This document shows, piece by piece, positions 31,499-40,876 of a stretch of DNA of 64,000 nt. The DNA is from Gordonibacter sp. An230. GTDB lineage: Bacteria; Actinomycetota; Coriobacteriia; Coriobacteriales; Eggerthellaceae. A program made the position numbers and the translations under genes. The stretch covers positions 124,001 to 188,000 of the forward strand of contig NZ_NFJP01000002.1 in the NCBI RefSeq assembly GCF_002159915.1. Reading direction: 5' to 3'. The stretch's first letter is position 1. Each line of letters begins with the position of its first letter. A model generated the notes under the pieces. That model saw nothing but the letters and a program-made list of their open reading frames with translations. It was not told the origin of the DNA and did not search any database.

Positions 31499-31946
31499 CG
31501 CGAGGGGGTCTGCGAGCATGCCGCGACGCGCGGTCCTCGGCCATGCGCCGGCGCGCAAGCACGGCCTGCCGGCGCGCGATGACGTGCGGTCTTCGGTCGA
31601 GCATGGACGAGAAGCGCTCCGCTCTCTGCAAAGCCACCGCCGGCAGAGAGCAGGCCGGCGTCGACGAAGGCCGCGCAGCACCGTCGCACGCGGCCCGGCG
31701 ACGACGTGGAAGCCTTGGCGCAAAGAAGCCGTCTGCGCGCAGTATCGGTGATGCCCAGATCCGAACAGCGCAGGAGCCTTCCTGCGCTGTTCGCAAGGGC
31801 GCATGCAGACGGATACGCCACCCAGCAGCTGCGGGAAAAGGAAAGGGCATCGGCGCTTCGCACGCACGAAAACCGCGAAAAAACGCGAGGGGAGCGCGCT
31901 TGGAATCTCGGCGTTTGCACAGATACCGCACCATGAATAGACCTTT
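31499..31946. other. Intergenic stretch with a perfect hairpin, no supported gene
   Basis: About 450 bp between convergent genes. A perfect 13-bp inverted repeat at 31763-31792 (GAACAGCGCAGGA, 4-nt loop, then the complement) is the only clear element. It has no T run and may act as a bidirectional terminator. No open frame here has a recognisable domain. Confidence 0.5.
31763..31792. terminator. Possible bidirectional terminator
   Basis: A perfect 13-bp stem with a GCCT loop between the convergent ABC exporter and Tad cluster transcripts. The lack of a U tract on either side lowers confidence. Confidence 0.45.
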
Positions 31947-33920
31947 TCACGAGAGCTCGATCCCGTCGTAGGCGGGCGTGCGCCAAAGCAGGTACGCCTC
32001 CGTGTTGCGCACGAGGCGAGCCATGCGCTGCGCGACGCCCTCGGCCGCCGCAGTCGCGTAGGCCCCGGGATCGCACAACGCCGTCCTCACACGGCCGCGC
32101 TCCTCGAACCAAGCGGGGGCACCGCGCTCGAAGGAGACGCGCTCGCCGAAGCGCAGCGTGCACCCGCCTGGCAGCACGTCCTCTTCTCGAAGGGGGATCG
32201 AAAGGCCCTCGTCGAGGAAGTACGCGCGGTCGTCGCGCAGCAAGCACGAAGCGTCGGCTTGGGCGTAGGCAAGCGTCACCCGGTTGTAGGCGTGCAGATC
32301 GAGCGGCTCCGAGACGATGGCACCGTCTTCGAAACGCACCGAGCAGCCGACGTCCGCAAACCACCCTTCCACGCCCGCGCAACCCTCCTTCTCGGCAGCG
32401 GCCCATGCCTCCCGCGGCACGGAGAACGCCTCGTCCCGCCCCGCTTCGACCTCGTAGCAGGGCCGAGCCTCTCCATCCACGAAAAAACGGACGGCGACCC
32501 CTTTTCGGACAACGTCCGCGAACGCCGCCGCCTCTCCCCGGTAGGGCGTCTCGCGAAAGCGCGCGTACGCCGTGACCACGCACGTGAGGCGCGAGCCCTC
32601 GTCGGCTTCGGTCACGCGGTACGCCGCCTCGTCGCCGGGACCTTGCACGAGCTCGCCTCGTGAGCCCGGCCCGCCACGGTACCAGGCGTAGCGATACGTC
32701 ATACCCGACGTGCCCGGATAGTTGTACGGATAGCACGTGGCATCGGGATCGGTCGGGCTCAGCTCGCCCCCCGCCTCCAGGTCCCCTTCGATTGCGAAAG
32801 CCCCCTCGAAGCGCGGTCCGAACACCACTTCCTCGATGCGCATGTGACGGCTGTGAACCGTCCAATCGCCGTAGGGGTTCCACTGGCGGAAGTTCGCTCC
32901 GTCGGCCTGGGCGTCACCCTCCAGATCGAGCGCGCACCCACTGCACTCGAACACGAGCATATGGTAACCATCGCCGAAATCGTGCAGGTACAATGACTGG
33001 GCGGCTCCCCCGTTCGGCGTCCACAGATGCACGTTGTCGCCATCGAACCAGTCCCCGCCCTGCACATCGAGGTATAGCGCCGAAGCGCCGGCGTGGACGG
33101 GCACGAGGCTCGTCCTCCCCTGGGGGCTTTCCGCGACGATCCAGTTCTGGTTCGTCGTATGCGTGTCTCGCCAACCAACGACGTTCGACCCCGCCTCGAC
33201 GCCGCCTCCGCTCGCATCCATGAGAAGGTGCTCGGCCGAACGCGGCCGCACGGTGATGATCCTCCCCCGCCAGCTCGCGTCGTCGTTGAGCACATGGGCG
33301 GGGATGATCTGGGACGCTTCCGCCGTCGTATCGATGCCGTAGGCGCTGTCGGGCGAATCGCACCATGCCCGAACGCCAGCCCACGCTTGCCAATCGCCCG
33401 ACGCGCGGGCCACCCGCAACGTGTCGGTGACATAAGGGCCGTGGTAGTTCGAGTTGTCGTACGTCGTGTCGTAGAAGCCGCTCTTGGAGGCGAGCCAGCC
33501 CGACTCGTCCCGGATGAACGAGTCAACGTGGGTGTCGGGATAGTCGGTGAACCAGGTGGGATTCCACACCCCTCCGTTGGCGTAGTAGGACGTCACCGAT
33601 ATCTCGAGGAACAGCTCGGTCATGCGACCAACCGTCGCGTTGCAGCTCACCGACAACCACACCTTGCCGTCGTCCGAATAACCCCACCCCCCGTCGTAGC
33701 CGAAATGATTGCCAGGCGCCGCAACCGACCCTATCGCGCCCCATCCGCCGCCGCCCACGCCGCCCCAAGCGGCCTTCGTGCCGACAAGCCACGACAACCC
33801 GGCAGCCGTCCCTGCCGCAAGGAACGCCCGTCGGCTCACCGTCGCGCGGGCTCTCAAACGCCGCGCATCTCCCGAGCCCCTGCCTTCGGCGCATCCGCAG
33901 CCGCCTCCGTCCCTCTCCAT
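31947..33920 (-). CDS. Tat-exported protein with ricin-type lectin domain, last gene of the Tad cluster
   Basis: The protein has 657 residues. ATG 33920 follows GAGGAGGGTCGAG. A twin-arginine signal (VSRRAFLAAGTAAGLSWLVG) lies at about residues 28-47. A Gly/Trp-rich beta domain follows, and at about 230-340 a ricin-B-like region (ITVRPRSAEHLLMDASGGG, HTTNQNWIVAES, ALYLDVQGGDWFDGDNVHLW, CALDLEGDAQADGANFRQW). After that come Ig-like/Listeria-repeat-like stretches (GMTYRYAWYRGGPGSRGEL) and a C-terminal domain with no membrane anchor. It starts 11 bp after the tadC stop, so it is likely co-transcribed with the pilus genes. It may bind host glycans, alone or with the pili. That is inference. Confidence 0.7.
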   Translation of the reverse strand: MERDGGGCGCAEGRGSGDARRLRARATVSRRAFLAAGTAAGLSWLVGTKAAWGGVGGGGWGAIGSVAAPGNHFGYDGGWGYSDDGKVWLSVSCNATVGRMTELFLEISVTSYYANGGVWNPTWFTDYPDTHVDSFIRDESGWLASKSGFYDTTYDNSNYHGPYVTDTLRVARASGDWQAWAGVRAWCDSPDSAYGIDTTAEASQIIPAHVLNDDASWRGRIITVRPRSAEHLLMDASGGGVEAGSNVVGWRDTHTTNQNWIVAESPQGRTSLVPVHAGASALYLDVQGGDWFDGDNVHLWTPNGGAAQSLYLHDFGDGYHMLVFECSGCALDLEGDAQADGANFRQWNPYGDWTVHSRHMRIEEVVFGPRFEGAFAIEGDLEAGGELSPTDPDATCYPYNYPGTSGMTYRYAWYRGGPGSRGELVQGPGDEAAYRVTEADEGSRLTCVVTAYARFRETPYRGEAAAFADVVRKGVAVRFFVDGEARPCYEVEAGRDEAFSVPREAWAAAEKEGCAGVEGWFADVGCSVRFEDGAIVSEPLDLHAYNRVTLAYAQADASCLLRDDRAYFLDEGLSIPLREEDVLPGGCTLRFGERVSFERGAPAWFEERGRVRTALCDPGAYATAAAEGVAQRMARLVRNTEAYLLWRTPAYDGIELS

Positions 33921-33931
33921 CTCGACCCTCC

Positions 33932-34858
33932 TCACGCCATCGTATCGTTCAGAAATCGAAGCAAGCTCACCACCGTTGGCACCACCACGAGCGCCACCGT
34001 CGGAGGCAGAAAGCATACGGACAGGACGATGTCGAGCTTCGTCGGCATCTTTCGGATGCGTTCGAGCGCGTTCGCCTGGGCGATCTCGCGAGACAGCGCG
34101 GCCTGGCTCGCAAGGCCTTCCGCAATGGACGATCCCTGGCTCACGGCTTGGATCAGCTGCGCGGAAAACGCCGCCACATCTTGGCTGCGGCAACGCTGCG
34201 CGAGGTGCTCGAGCGCGCTCTCGCGTCCGTGCCCGAGCAGGTTCACCTCCTGGTCGACCAAGGACAGTTCTTCGGAAAGGGGGCCGTCCACGCTTGCCGC
34301 CACCTCCTTGAAGCACTGCTCGAGCGGCGAACCCGCCGCCACGGCGATGCCGAGCAGCTCCATGGCATCGGGCAGGCGCGCTTCGATGGCGCGACGGCGG
34401 TTTCTCTCGGCGGCGCAGAGCGCCACACGCGGCCCCAGCCATCCTGCGGCCAAGCCAGCCGCGGCAAACGCAATGCCGGCCGCGCTCGGAAAGAAGCCGC
34501 ATGCCGCCGCAACGCACGATGCAGCGCATGCGCCGAACGCCGCAGCAAGAACGCGCAGGCAGCGCCACACTTCGGGCTGCAAAGAGACCCCCGCCCGCGC
34601 AAGCCGGCTGCGGCATTCGTCCGCATCGGAGCGGGCCGTCGGAGCGAACCTTTCGAGCGTCCCCGACGCGCCCTCCAGCAACCGGGCGAGCGCGTCGCGC
34701 CCGGCCGTCCGCACCCGGTCGTTGCCCGCGCGCCCCTCATGCGAAGCGCCTGTCCGCGGCAGCGGCGCGAACGAGCGCACAAGCGCCTCGTACACGGCTA
34801 CGCCCGACAGCACGGCGAACACCCCCAGCAAGCAAACCGTCATCGCAGAGGCGGCCAT
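33932..34858 (-). CDS. tadC: TadC-like pilus assembly membrane protein, set 1
   Basis: This 308-residue protein is in the type II secretion F (T2SF) family. One N-terminal helix, two helices near residues 105-150 and a C-terminal helix pair (LDIVLSVCFLPPTVALVVVP) frame the cytoplasmic T2SF domain (RRRAIEARLPDAMELLGIAVAAG, LEQCFKEVAAS, QLIQAVSQGSSIAEGL). TadC pairs with TadB to form the inner-membrane platform of Tad/Flp pili. It overlaps tadB by 19 bp. Confidence 0.87.
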   Translation of the reverse strand: MAASAMTVCLLGVFAVLSGVAVYEALVRSFAPLPRTGASHEGRAGNDRVRTAGRDALARLLEGASGTLERFAPTARSDADECRSRLARAGVSLQPEVWRCLRVLAAAFGACAASCVAAACGFFPSAAGIAFAAAGLAAGWLGPRVALCAAERNRRRAIEARLPDAMELLGIAVAAGSPLEQCFKEVAASVDGPLSEELSLVDQEVNLLGHGRESALEHLAQRCRSQDVAAFSAQLIQAVSQGSSIAEGLASQAALSREIAQANALERIRKMPTKLDIVLSVCFLPPTVALVVVPTVVSLLRFLNDTMA

Positions 34859-35823
34859 GGCCCTTCACCCCCTCCTCCTGCGCCGACCGCACGCTTCGCG
34901 GCGCTCGCACGGCGCTTTCCCGGCTCGTCAAGCGAGGTGATAGCGCGACATGACGCAAGCCCTATCACCTCGAGGGCGATCGCGACACCCGCCAAAACCC
35001 ATCCGAGCGGCTCCTCGGTATAGAACCGAGCGAAGTCGGCGTTTGCCGCGAACATCATGAAGAAGATGCACGGCATGGACAATGCCACAAACCATTTGGC
35101 CAGGCGAGTTCCCGCCACCTCCGTCTCAAGCTCCCGTGCGGCTTTGAGCCGCGCGTTCACATGCCCGGCAACCATGTCGAGCACCGGGGCGAGCGAACCG
35201 CCGAATTTTCGCTGCATCCTCGTTGCCGCCGCGAGAGCGCGCACATCGTCGCTTCCGGTGCGGCGCGCCATGTCCTCGAGCGCGTCAGGTAGCGAGGTGC
35301 CGTAGGTGATGTCGGCGACGACGCGGGCCAGCTCGTCACGCAACGGATCGTCCACGCGTGCGCACGCCACCCGCAGGGCGCGCTCCACCGTCAGCGAGCT
35401 TCGCACGCTTGCGGCGAGCTGGGGGAGCATGCGGGCGAACTGCCGGTCGAACAACGCTCGGCGCCTACCCTGCGCACAGCGCGTCCATGCGCCTCGCGCA
35501 GCCGCGACGCCGACTGCGGCCAGCACCCCGACAGGCACGCTCCCGCTCGTCACAGTCGCGAAGGAGAATGCAGCCGCAACTCCACCAACAACCGCAAGCG
35601 CGCGCACGCACGTCGGCAACCCCTCTCCACCGCGCCCCTTGGAGCGCGCCGCGCGCCGAATGGCGGCTTCTTTGCCAACCTCGTACAGCGCCCTATCGGA
35701 AAGCGGTCTTCCCCGCCGTTCGGCGCGCTCCTGGCGAAACAGCGCGTATGCCCATAGCGCAAACGCGCATCCACCCGCGGCCAACGTTGCGGAAACCGCC
35801 ATCGCCCCCGTCATCGTCGCCAC
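34840..35823 (-). CDS. tadB: TadB-like pilus assembly membrane protein, set 1
   Basis: This 327-residue T2SF-family protein has an N-terminal membrane helix, a helix pair near residue 80-110, the T2SF domain (RQFARMLPQLAASVRSSLTV, DALEDMARRTGSDDVRALAAA, KFGGSLAPVLDMVAGHV) and C-terminal helices (WFVALSMPCIFFMMFAAN, GWVLAGVAIALEVIG). It acts with TadC and the CpaF ATPase. The start lies 9 bp after the cpaF stop. Confidence 0.87.
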   Translation of the reverse strand: MATMTGAMAVSATLAAGGCAFALWAYALFRQERAERRGRPLSDRALYEVGKEAAIRRAARSKGRGGEGLPTCVRALAVVGGVAAAFSFATVTSGSVPVGVLAAVGVAAARGAWTRCAQGRRRALFDRQFARMLPQLAASVRSSLTVERALRVACARVDDPLRDELARVVADITYGTSLPDALEDMARRTGSDDVRALAAATRMQRKFGGSLAPVLDMVAGHVNARLKAARELETEVAGTRLAKWFVALSMPCIFFMMFAANADFARFYTEEPLGWVLAGVAIALEVIGLASCRAITSLDEPGKRRASAAKRAVGAGGGGEGPWPPLR

Positions 35824-35832
35824 CTCCTTGCC

Positions 35833-37152
35833 CTAGCTTCCGAAGAACCAGGCGGGATCGAACGGTACTCCCGCCGCCCGCATGCGCTCTTTTACGGCCT
35901 GCGGCTGCACTCCGCAAGGCCGCCATGCGCCCACAACCCACCCGTTCGCATCGACGCCCTCAATGTCATAGGCGAACAGCTCCGCCCGCGGTATCACCGT
36001 TGACCCTTCCGGCAGCGGATCGACGGACACGACGCTCGTCACCTTGCGCGTTCCGTCTCTCATGCGCTCGACATGCACGACAAGGCCACCTTGCAGCGAC
36101 TCGGCGATCTGCTGCGCGATCACCTCGCGGCTCAGGTCTCCGTCGGCATAGCCCACCATCGTGCGGAGCCTGCTGAGCGCGTTCGACGGATCGTTGGCAT
36201 GAATGGTGGTCATCGACCCGGGATGATCGGTCTGCATGGCTTGGAGCATATCGTAGGCCTCGGCCCCTCGACACTCCCCCACGATGATGCGGTCGGGTCG
36301 ACGGCGCAGCGACAACGCCACGAGTTCGCGCATGCCGACGGCGCCCTCGCCCTCCACGTTGGCCTCGCGCGTCTGCATGCGCTCGACATGGGAAGCTTGA
36401 AGGCGCAGCTCGGGAGTGTCCTCGATGGTGATGACCCGCTCTCCCTCCGGTATGAAGCCGGAAAGCGCGCCGAGCAAGGTGGTTTTCCCTGAGCCCGTGC
36501 CGCCGGAGATCACGATGGGGCAGCGGGCCTGCACTGCCGCGCATAGGAAATCCGCCATGGCCGCGGGCAGCGCGCCGACGCTCAGCAAGTCCCTCATGCT
36601 CAGCATGCCCTCCGAAAACGTGCGCACGTTGAGCGCCGGCCCATCTGGCGCGATGGGGGGCACCACGTATGTCGCGCGCGCCCTGCCCCCAGGCAGCATC
36701 GCGCATCCCATGGCATGCGTCTCGTCGCAACGCATGCCAGCCTGCTCAGCGATCTTGTTGATGATGCGGCGCAGGTGCTCGGCATCGTCGAAGACGATGT
36801 CGGGCCGACGCTCGATCAGACCAGCCCGCTCCACGTAGACCACGGGCGCGCGAAACGGAAGCTCCGGATCGGCCTCGTCCACACCGCCCCCGTTGACCAT
36901 GATCTCGGTGACGGACGGATCGTCGAGCAAAGGCTGCAGCGGTCCATAGCGGAGGAAGTCGTCGACGATGCCCTTCGCCAACGGTTCCAGATCGTACGGA
37001 GAGAGCGGCACGCCTCGGTCGAACGCAACTTGGCCCACCACGTCGCGAACAAGAGTCTCGACCGCCGAAGGGCCCGCCTGCTGCGATCGCAACCTCAGCG
37101 CGACCTCCTCTCTCACGACCGTCTTAAGAGCGCGCTCGACCGACCTATCCAC
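35833..37152 (-). CDS. tadA: CpaF/TadA pilus assembly ATPase, set 1
   Basis: The protein has 439 residues from GTG 37152, chosen because GGGAGGCGAGC precedes it at ideal spacing; an ATG 24 bp upstream is the alternative. The VirB11-like secretion ATPase domain has Walker A ISGGTGSGKTTLLGAL at about residue 215, the Asp box TIEDTPELRL, Walker B RIIVGECRGAEAYDML and the His box MTTIHANDPSNAL. It powers pilus polymerisation at the inner membrane. A second paralogue lies at 48498-49814. Confidence 0.92.
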   Translation of the reverse strand: MDRSVERALKTVVREEVALRLRSQQAGPSAVETLVRDVVGQVAFDRGVPLSPYDLEPLAKGIVDDFLRYGPLQPLLDDPSVTEIMVNGGGVDEADPELPFRAPVVYVERAGLIERRPDIVFDDAEHLRRIINKIAEQAGMRCDETHAMGCAMLPGGRARATYVVPPIAPDGPALNVRTFSEGMLSMRDLLSVGALPAAMADFLCAAVQARCPIVISGGTGSGKTTLLGALSGFIPEGERVITIEDTPELRLQASHVERMQTREANVEGEGAVGMRELVALSLRRRPDRIIVGECRGAEAYDMLQAMQTDHPGSMTTIHANDPSNALSRLRTMVGYADGDLSREVIAQQIAESLQGGLVVHVERMRDGTRKVTSVVSVDPLPEGSTVIPRAELFAYDIEGVDANGWVVGAWRPCGVQPQAVKERMRAAGVPFDPAWFFGS

Positions 37153-38032
37153 GCTCGCCTCCCTCTCCCACCGCATCGGCGAGCGCCACGAGCGAGAAGC
37201 TCACCCTTCCCGCATACTGAGCCTCGCGCACCGCGTCGGCCTCCTCGGGAGACACGGCGATCGTCACCGATCCGCCCGAAACCGCAAGCTCCCCTTGGCC
37301 AGATCCTGCCGACACGACGAGTGCGCGTTCGCAGACGGTGGTCAAAACCGATTCGCCAGAAGCAGCGGGCTCGACGGCGATCACGCGCACCGTGTCGAAT
37401 GCTCTGATCTGGCCGGCAACGCCCGTCTCCGTGTCAACCGACACTGTGACCGCCTCCATGCCGGCCTCGAGCGCAGCGGCCAGGTGGTCGCCTCCCGCAA
37501 TCCCGGCAATAAGCCCCGGCGCTATCTGCGCACCGGAGGGAATATCGACCGCCGCACGACCCCCGACGACGCCCTCCCGCGCATCAGCGCCGAGGGCTCC
37601 TTCCACGCGAAACGACCGCGGCACCTCCACCACCTCGAGCTGATCCAGGGAGACGGTATCGCCTGCGGCGATGTTCGTCGCGGCCACGAGCGTGGGGGCC
37701 AGGTCGGCCTTCACCGCGTCAACCTGCGCGTTCGCAGATACGACAGCCCAGGCACCGTATCCGACCGCAGCGACTGCAACCGCAGCCGAAAGCGCCGCCG
37801 CAAGGGCAAGGCGCTTTGCGCGACGAACGTCCTGCGGCCCTTTCGCAAAGAGAAGGGGGTCCGGAGGGGCCGACCCTGTCGTCGCCGCGGGCGCTGTCGG
37901 CGGCGGGATGGGCGCCCCTTTCGACGTCGGCATCTCCCCCTGCCTCGCAACACGATGGTCGGCACCGCGGGCCGCGCGGGCGGCGAACCCTCCCGGCCGC
38001 GGCGACACCCCGTTCGTTCGAGCCTCGATCAT
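37145..38032 (-). CDS. cpaB: CpaB/RcpC-like SAF-domain protein, set 1
   Basis: The protein has 295 residues. A cytoplasmic Pro/Ala-rich N-terminus, one membrane helix (LALAAALSAAVAVAAVGYGA, about residues 75-95), then a SAF domain (LVAATNIAAGDTVSLDQLEV, GVVGGRAAVDIPSGAQI) and an RcpC/CpaB domain (GMEAVTVSVDTETGVAGQIR, FDTVRVIAVEP). CpaB is needed for Flp pilus assembly, with an extracytoplasmic role. It overlaps its neighbours by 8 and 4 bp. Confidence 0.85.
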   Translation of the reverse strand: MIEARTNGVSPRPGGFAARAARGADHRVARQGEMPTSKGAPIPPPTAPAATTGSAPPDPLLFAKGPQDVRRAKRLALAAALSAAVAVAAVGYGAWAVVSANAQVDAVKADLAPTLVAATNIAAGDTVSLDQLEVVEVPRSFRVEGALGADAREGVVGGRAAVDIPSGAQIAPGLIAGIAGGDHLAAALEAGMEAVTVSVDTETGVAGQIRAFDTVRVIAVEPAASGESVLTTVCERALVVSAGSGQGELAVSGGSVTIAVSPEEADAVREAQYAGRVSFSLVALADAVGEGGERG

Positions 38033-38691
38033 GACCGCCCTCCTCTTCTCTCCTTACCCTCCTGCGCGGACAGAACGGCCCGCACCTGCTCCCCCACCTC
38101 GGCGGGAAACTCGTCGAGCGAGCGAAGTTCCGTGAAGGCCGCGCTCGTCGCTCCGAGGCCGGCGGCCACGTCGAATCGACCGCACGTCCGTTGCTCGGGA
38201 CGCCACACGCGACTTTCGGCATAGGGCACCGCCGCCATCACGCGATGAGAGGCAACCGGAATGCCCTCCACGCCGAACCCCCGGGCAAACACCGTAGGCG
38301 AGTCCTCACTCACCTGCAGACCCACCACCCATACGCGCTCGGCTTCCGGCACATCCTCCTCGGGCGCCTCGTAGAACCACATGGCAACGCTCCCGGAGCA
38401 TCCCGCATCGCGCACGGCGCGCACGGCGCGATCGACGAACCGCATCGCCGGATCGTCGTCGTTTTTCGCTTCGAGGGCGAACGAGGCGTCCATGCACGCC
38501 GCGCGGGCCGCGTCGAGCGCGTTTTCCTGGCGCGCCTTCGTCGCATAGGCGATCCCCTGGTCCACTGAAAATGCGAGTATCGCGAACAACACGAAAGCCG
38601 CAGCCACAGCCAACGGAGCCATGCTCCCGAATTCGCCTGCAGATCCCTGCGGCCATCCGACGCGGCGGAGCACGCCCCTTCCCATGCTCAC
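38029..38691 (-). CDS. TadE/TadG-like pseudopilin, large
   Basis: The protein has 220 residues. GTG 38691 overlaps the upstream stop (GTGA). A short basic N-terminus with GSAGEFGS leads to one hydrophobic helix (MAPLAVAAAFVLFAILAFSV), then QGIAYATKARQENALDAARAA, which is the TadG/Flp-like start after the helix, and an extracytoplasmic domain. Such proteins are minor pilins or tip proteins processed by the TadV-type peptidase. A specific role cannot be named. Confidence 0.7.
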   Translation of the reverse strand: MSMGRGVLRRVGWPQGSAGEFGSMAPLAVAAAFVLFAILAFSVDQGIAYATKARQENALDAARAACMDASFALEAKNDDDPAMRFVDRAVRAVRDAGCSGSVAMWFYEAPEEDVPEAERVWVVGLQVSEDSPTVFARGFGVEGIPVASHRVMAAVPYAESRVWRPEQRTCGRFDVAAGLGATSAAFTELRSLDEFPAEVGEQVRAVLSAQEGKERRGGRS

Positions 38692-39161
38692 GGTCCCACC
38701 TCCACTTCGATTACCCTCCCTTCGGAGAAGACGCCCAACACGCTCCTCTCGAGAGACCGCCCCGAAAGGCCGGGGACGTCGAGGATGGACGGCAGCTCGT
38801 AACGCACATCGTACGAGAGCGCCAGCAGCGATGTCCGCTGCTCTATGGCGCCGCCCGCCGAATCGCTCCCCTCTTGCCGGGTCTCACGCTCCCACCGCAC
38901 GCGCTCCACATGAAGCGATTCTGGCCTCAGCTGCGACGACGCGCCGACAATCCCTTCTTCCACGAACGCCTCCTTGTCCGTTGCGCGCTCAAAGCCCCCT
39001 GCGTCGAACTGTCGGCATGCCCGCGTTATCTCGGAGGAGAGCTGGCTTGCGGCAAGGGCCATGCCGCCCAACTGCATCGTCGCGAACACGACGAGCACAA
39101 GCAGCGGAACCGTCACCGCGAACTGCACGATCTCGCTCCCCCTCTCGTTCTCGCTCACCAC
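38688..39161 (-). CDS. TadE-like pseudopilin
   Basis: This 157-residue protein starts with tandem GTG codons at 39161. ENERGSEIVQFAVTVPLLVL is a TadE-type prepilin segment, in which Gly precedes a polar run and the hydrophobic helix. The mature part (about residues 30-157) is mixed alpha/beta, with a conserved SYDVRYELPSILD stretch. TadE-like proteins are minor pilins in Tad systems. It overlaps both neighbours. Confidence 0.75.
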   Translation of the reverse strand: MVSENERGSEIVQFAVTVPLLVLVVFATMQLGGMALAASQLSSEITRACRQFDAGGFERATDKEAFVEEGIVGASSQLRPESLHVERVRWERETRQEGSDSAGGAIEQRTSLLALSYDVRYELPSILDVPGLSGRSLERSVLGVFSEGRVIEVEVGP

Positions 39162-39691
39162 GCCCCACCTCCTACCGTCTCGTCAATCATCCCTTCGATC
39201 ACCGTCTCGTACGAGAACCCCGATCCAGCCCCGCCGGAAGCGGCCTCCATGATCGCGCCCACCGGAGTGAGGTATGCCCCCTCCAGCTTAAGGATGACGC
39301 GAACGGGGCGGTGCGCTGTTTGCGACGGCCTCTGTACGAACGAGCCCTCCCCCTCATCGAAGAGGCGATGGTCGTAGAACCCTCGCTGAACCTCCCCCAC
39401 CTGCATGGACGCCTCAAGCGTCAGGCCATCGCCGGACAGCGCCGGGGATTCGCGAAGCGCGGCATTGCGCAACGCTTCAGATGTCGCACCCTCCGCCCCT
39501 TCCTCGCAAGCGGTCCGACACGCCGCATACGCCGCATCCTCGAGGGCCATGCCCAGAAACACCGCACGCCCCAAATCAACTGCGGCAAAGAGAAACAAAA
39601 GGAGGATCGGCAGCGCCATGAGAAACGAAACGACGCTGCCTCCGTGCTCGGCAGGATCCCGGCTACCCCATCGCCTTCCCTTAGGCCGCAC
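39155..39691 (-). CDS. TadE-like pseudopilin
   Basis: The protein has 178 residues from GTG 39691, which overlaps the flp pilin end by 11 bp; AAGG lies 9 bases upstream. EHGGSVVSFLMALPILLLF is the prepilin-like helix with cleavage expected after Gly-Gly, followed by AAVDLGRAVFLGMALEDAAY, a TadE signature. The C-terminal part is extracytoplasmic. A longer frame exists upstream but would overlap the whole pilin gene and is not supported. Confidence 0.72.
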   Translation of the reverse strand: MRPKGRRWGSRDPAEHGGSVVSFLMALPILLLFLFAAVDLGRAVFLGMALEDAAYAACRTACEEGAEGATSEALRNAALRESPALSGDGLTLEASMQVGEVQRGFYDHRLFDEGEGSFVQRPSQTAHRPVRVILKLEGAYLTPVGAIMEAASGGAGSGFSYETVIEGMIDETVGGGAW

Positions 39692-39914
39692 CTGAGGTGA
39701 CCTTGGAAAACATGTCCGTGATTGCAGTGCCCGCGCTCGTGATCGCCTCTTGGATGCTCCCTTGCAGCGCAAGGAGGGCGGCCCCCAGCCCGACGGCGAA
39801 CCCCAGCACGATGACCGTCTGCACGATCTCGGAACCGCCCTCCTCCTCGCCACGCACCAAAGATGCCCGCATCGCACACACCATCGCCATGATTTTCGCA
39901 CCCGCATTCGACAT
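39681..39914 (-). CDS. flp: Flp-type pilin, set 1
   Basis: This 77-residue protein starts at ATG 39914, which follows GAAAGGAGAAAGCG. The prepilin segment GEEEGGSEIVQTVIVLGFAV has the expected Gly, Glu and hydrophobic helix, and cleavage would leave about 50 residues, the usual Flp size. The C-terminal half (LQGSIQEAITSAGTAITDMF) is short and amphipathic. Flp is the main shaft subunit. An 80-bp gap upstream could hold an internal promoter for abundant pilin expression. Confidence 0.82.
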   Translation of the reverse strand: MSNAGAKIMAMVCAMRASLVRGEEEGGSEIVQTVIVLGFAVGLGAALLALQGSIQEAITSAGTAITDMFSKVTSGAA

Positions 39915-39994
39915 CGCTTTCTCCTTTCCCCAGTCGGCCGAACCGACTGCTTCCGTTTGTCCCGCTCTGCCTCGTTCGACCACTTGCCCCGACT

Positions 39995-40876
39995 TCATCC
40001 CAACGATGCGACCAACAACCACACGGCCAGAAACGGCGCCATGGGGATGCCGTCCTTCGCCGTCAACCTCTTGGCGGCCATGCCAGCCAGAGACACGGCC
40101 GCGGCGATCACGTAGCACGCGAGCATCCCAGAAGGAGCCGCGAAGCCGCTCGCTATCGAAAGCGCTGCCATGCAGCGCACGTCCCCGCGCCCGACGCAAG
40201 GAGCTTCCCCGTGCCCGATCGTTCGGTTCGCAACCACGCAGCCCACGATGACGAGCGCGGCGAAAGCCGTCCCCGCCGCAAGCCCGGCCATGCCGTCCAG
40301 GCGCATCTGGGCCACGACTCCGGCCATGCCAATGGCCGCGCACGCCTCGATGGGTATGATCCGCGCTCTCACATCGCACGCAACCGCAGCTGCCATCGCC
40401 ACGCCGCATACGGCGAAGGCAACCACCACCGTCGCAGGCAGGTCCGCGACGATGAGCGCCAAGAACCACAACGCGCAGCCGAAGGCGCATATCCCACGGC
40501 GCAACGGCGTCGAAGAAAAGGCGCGCCGCTCCCGTAGCGCCGCCTCGTCGCACACGGCGAGCGACACGTCGACGTCGCATCCCGCAGCTGCGAGCGCGGC
40601 CGCACGCTCGCGCGACAAAGAACCTTCGCGCGCAGCCGCGAGCGCATCGTCGCGCCAGACGGCGAGCATGCCCTCCTCCCCACCCGCGTCCGCGCACGGC
40701 TCGCGCGCGCGATGCCCTCTTTTGAAGGCCGTGTAAGCTTCGCAACTCTCCCACCACCACGACGCCGCCCGCGCGTACGAGCGCCCAAGCAGCCTATCGG
40801 CAAGCGGCAGCACGGCGAACCACCCCGCGGCGCCGCCCGCCGCCAGCGCCGCCGCAGCGACCGCGGGCACGACCAT
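39995..40876 (-). CDS. tadV: Prepilin peptidase (A24 family, TadV/CpaA-like)
   Basis: The protein has 293 residues. ATG 40876 follows GGGAGGCATCGTG. It is an aspartic membrane protease with the first catalytic Asp in VACDVRARIIPIE and the second in the GxGD motif GRGDVRCM, among six to seven helices. The N-terminal 120 residues, with a helix then a cytoplasmic stretch rich in Glu and Ala, are extra relative to small TadV proteins. It is the only prepilin peptidase in the cluster, so it would serve both Flp pilins and all TadE-like proteins. Confidence 0.86.
   Translation of the reverse strand: MVVPAVAAAALAAGGAAGWFAVLPLADRLLGRSYARAASWWWESCEAYTAFKRGHRAREPCADAGGEEGMLAVWRDDALAAAREGSLSRERAAALAAAGCDVDVSLAVCDEAALRERRAFSSTPLRRGICAFGCALWFLALIVADLPATVVVAFAVCGVAMAAAVACDVRARIIPIEACAAIGMAGVVAQMRLDGMAGLAAGTAFAALVIVGCVVANRTIGHGEAPCVGRGDVRCMAALSIASGFAAPSGMLACYVIAAAVSLAGMAAKRLTAKDGIPMAPFLAVWLLVASLG

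Noticed and set aside
31499..31946. Possible small gene between the exporter and the Tad cluster
   Set aside because: Open frames are Arg/Ala-rich, lack ribosome-binding sites and contain the hairpin at 31763-31792.
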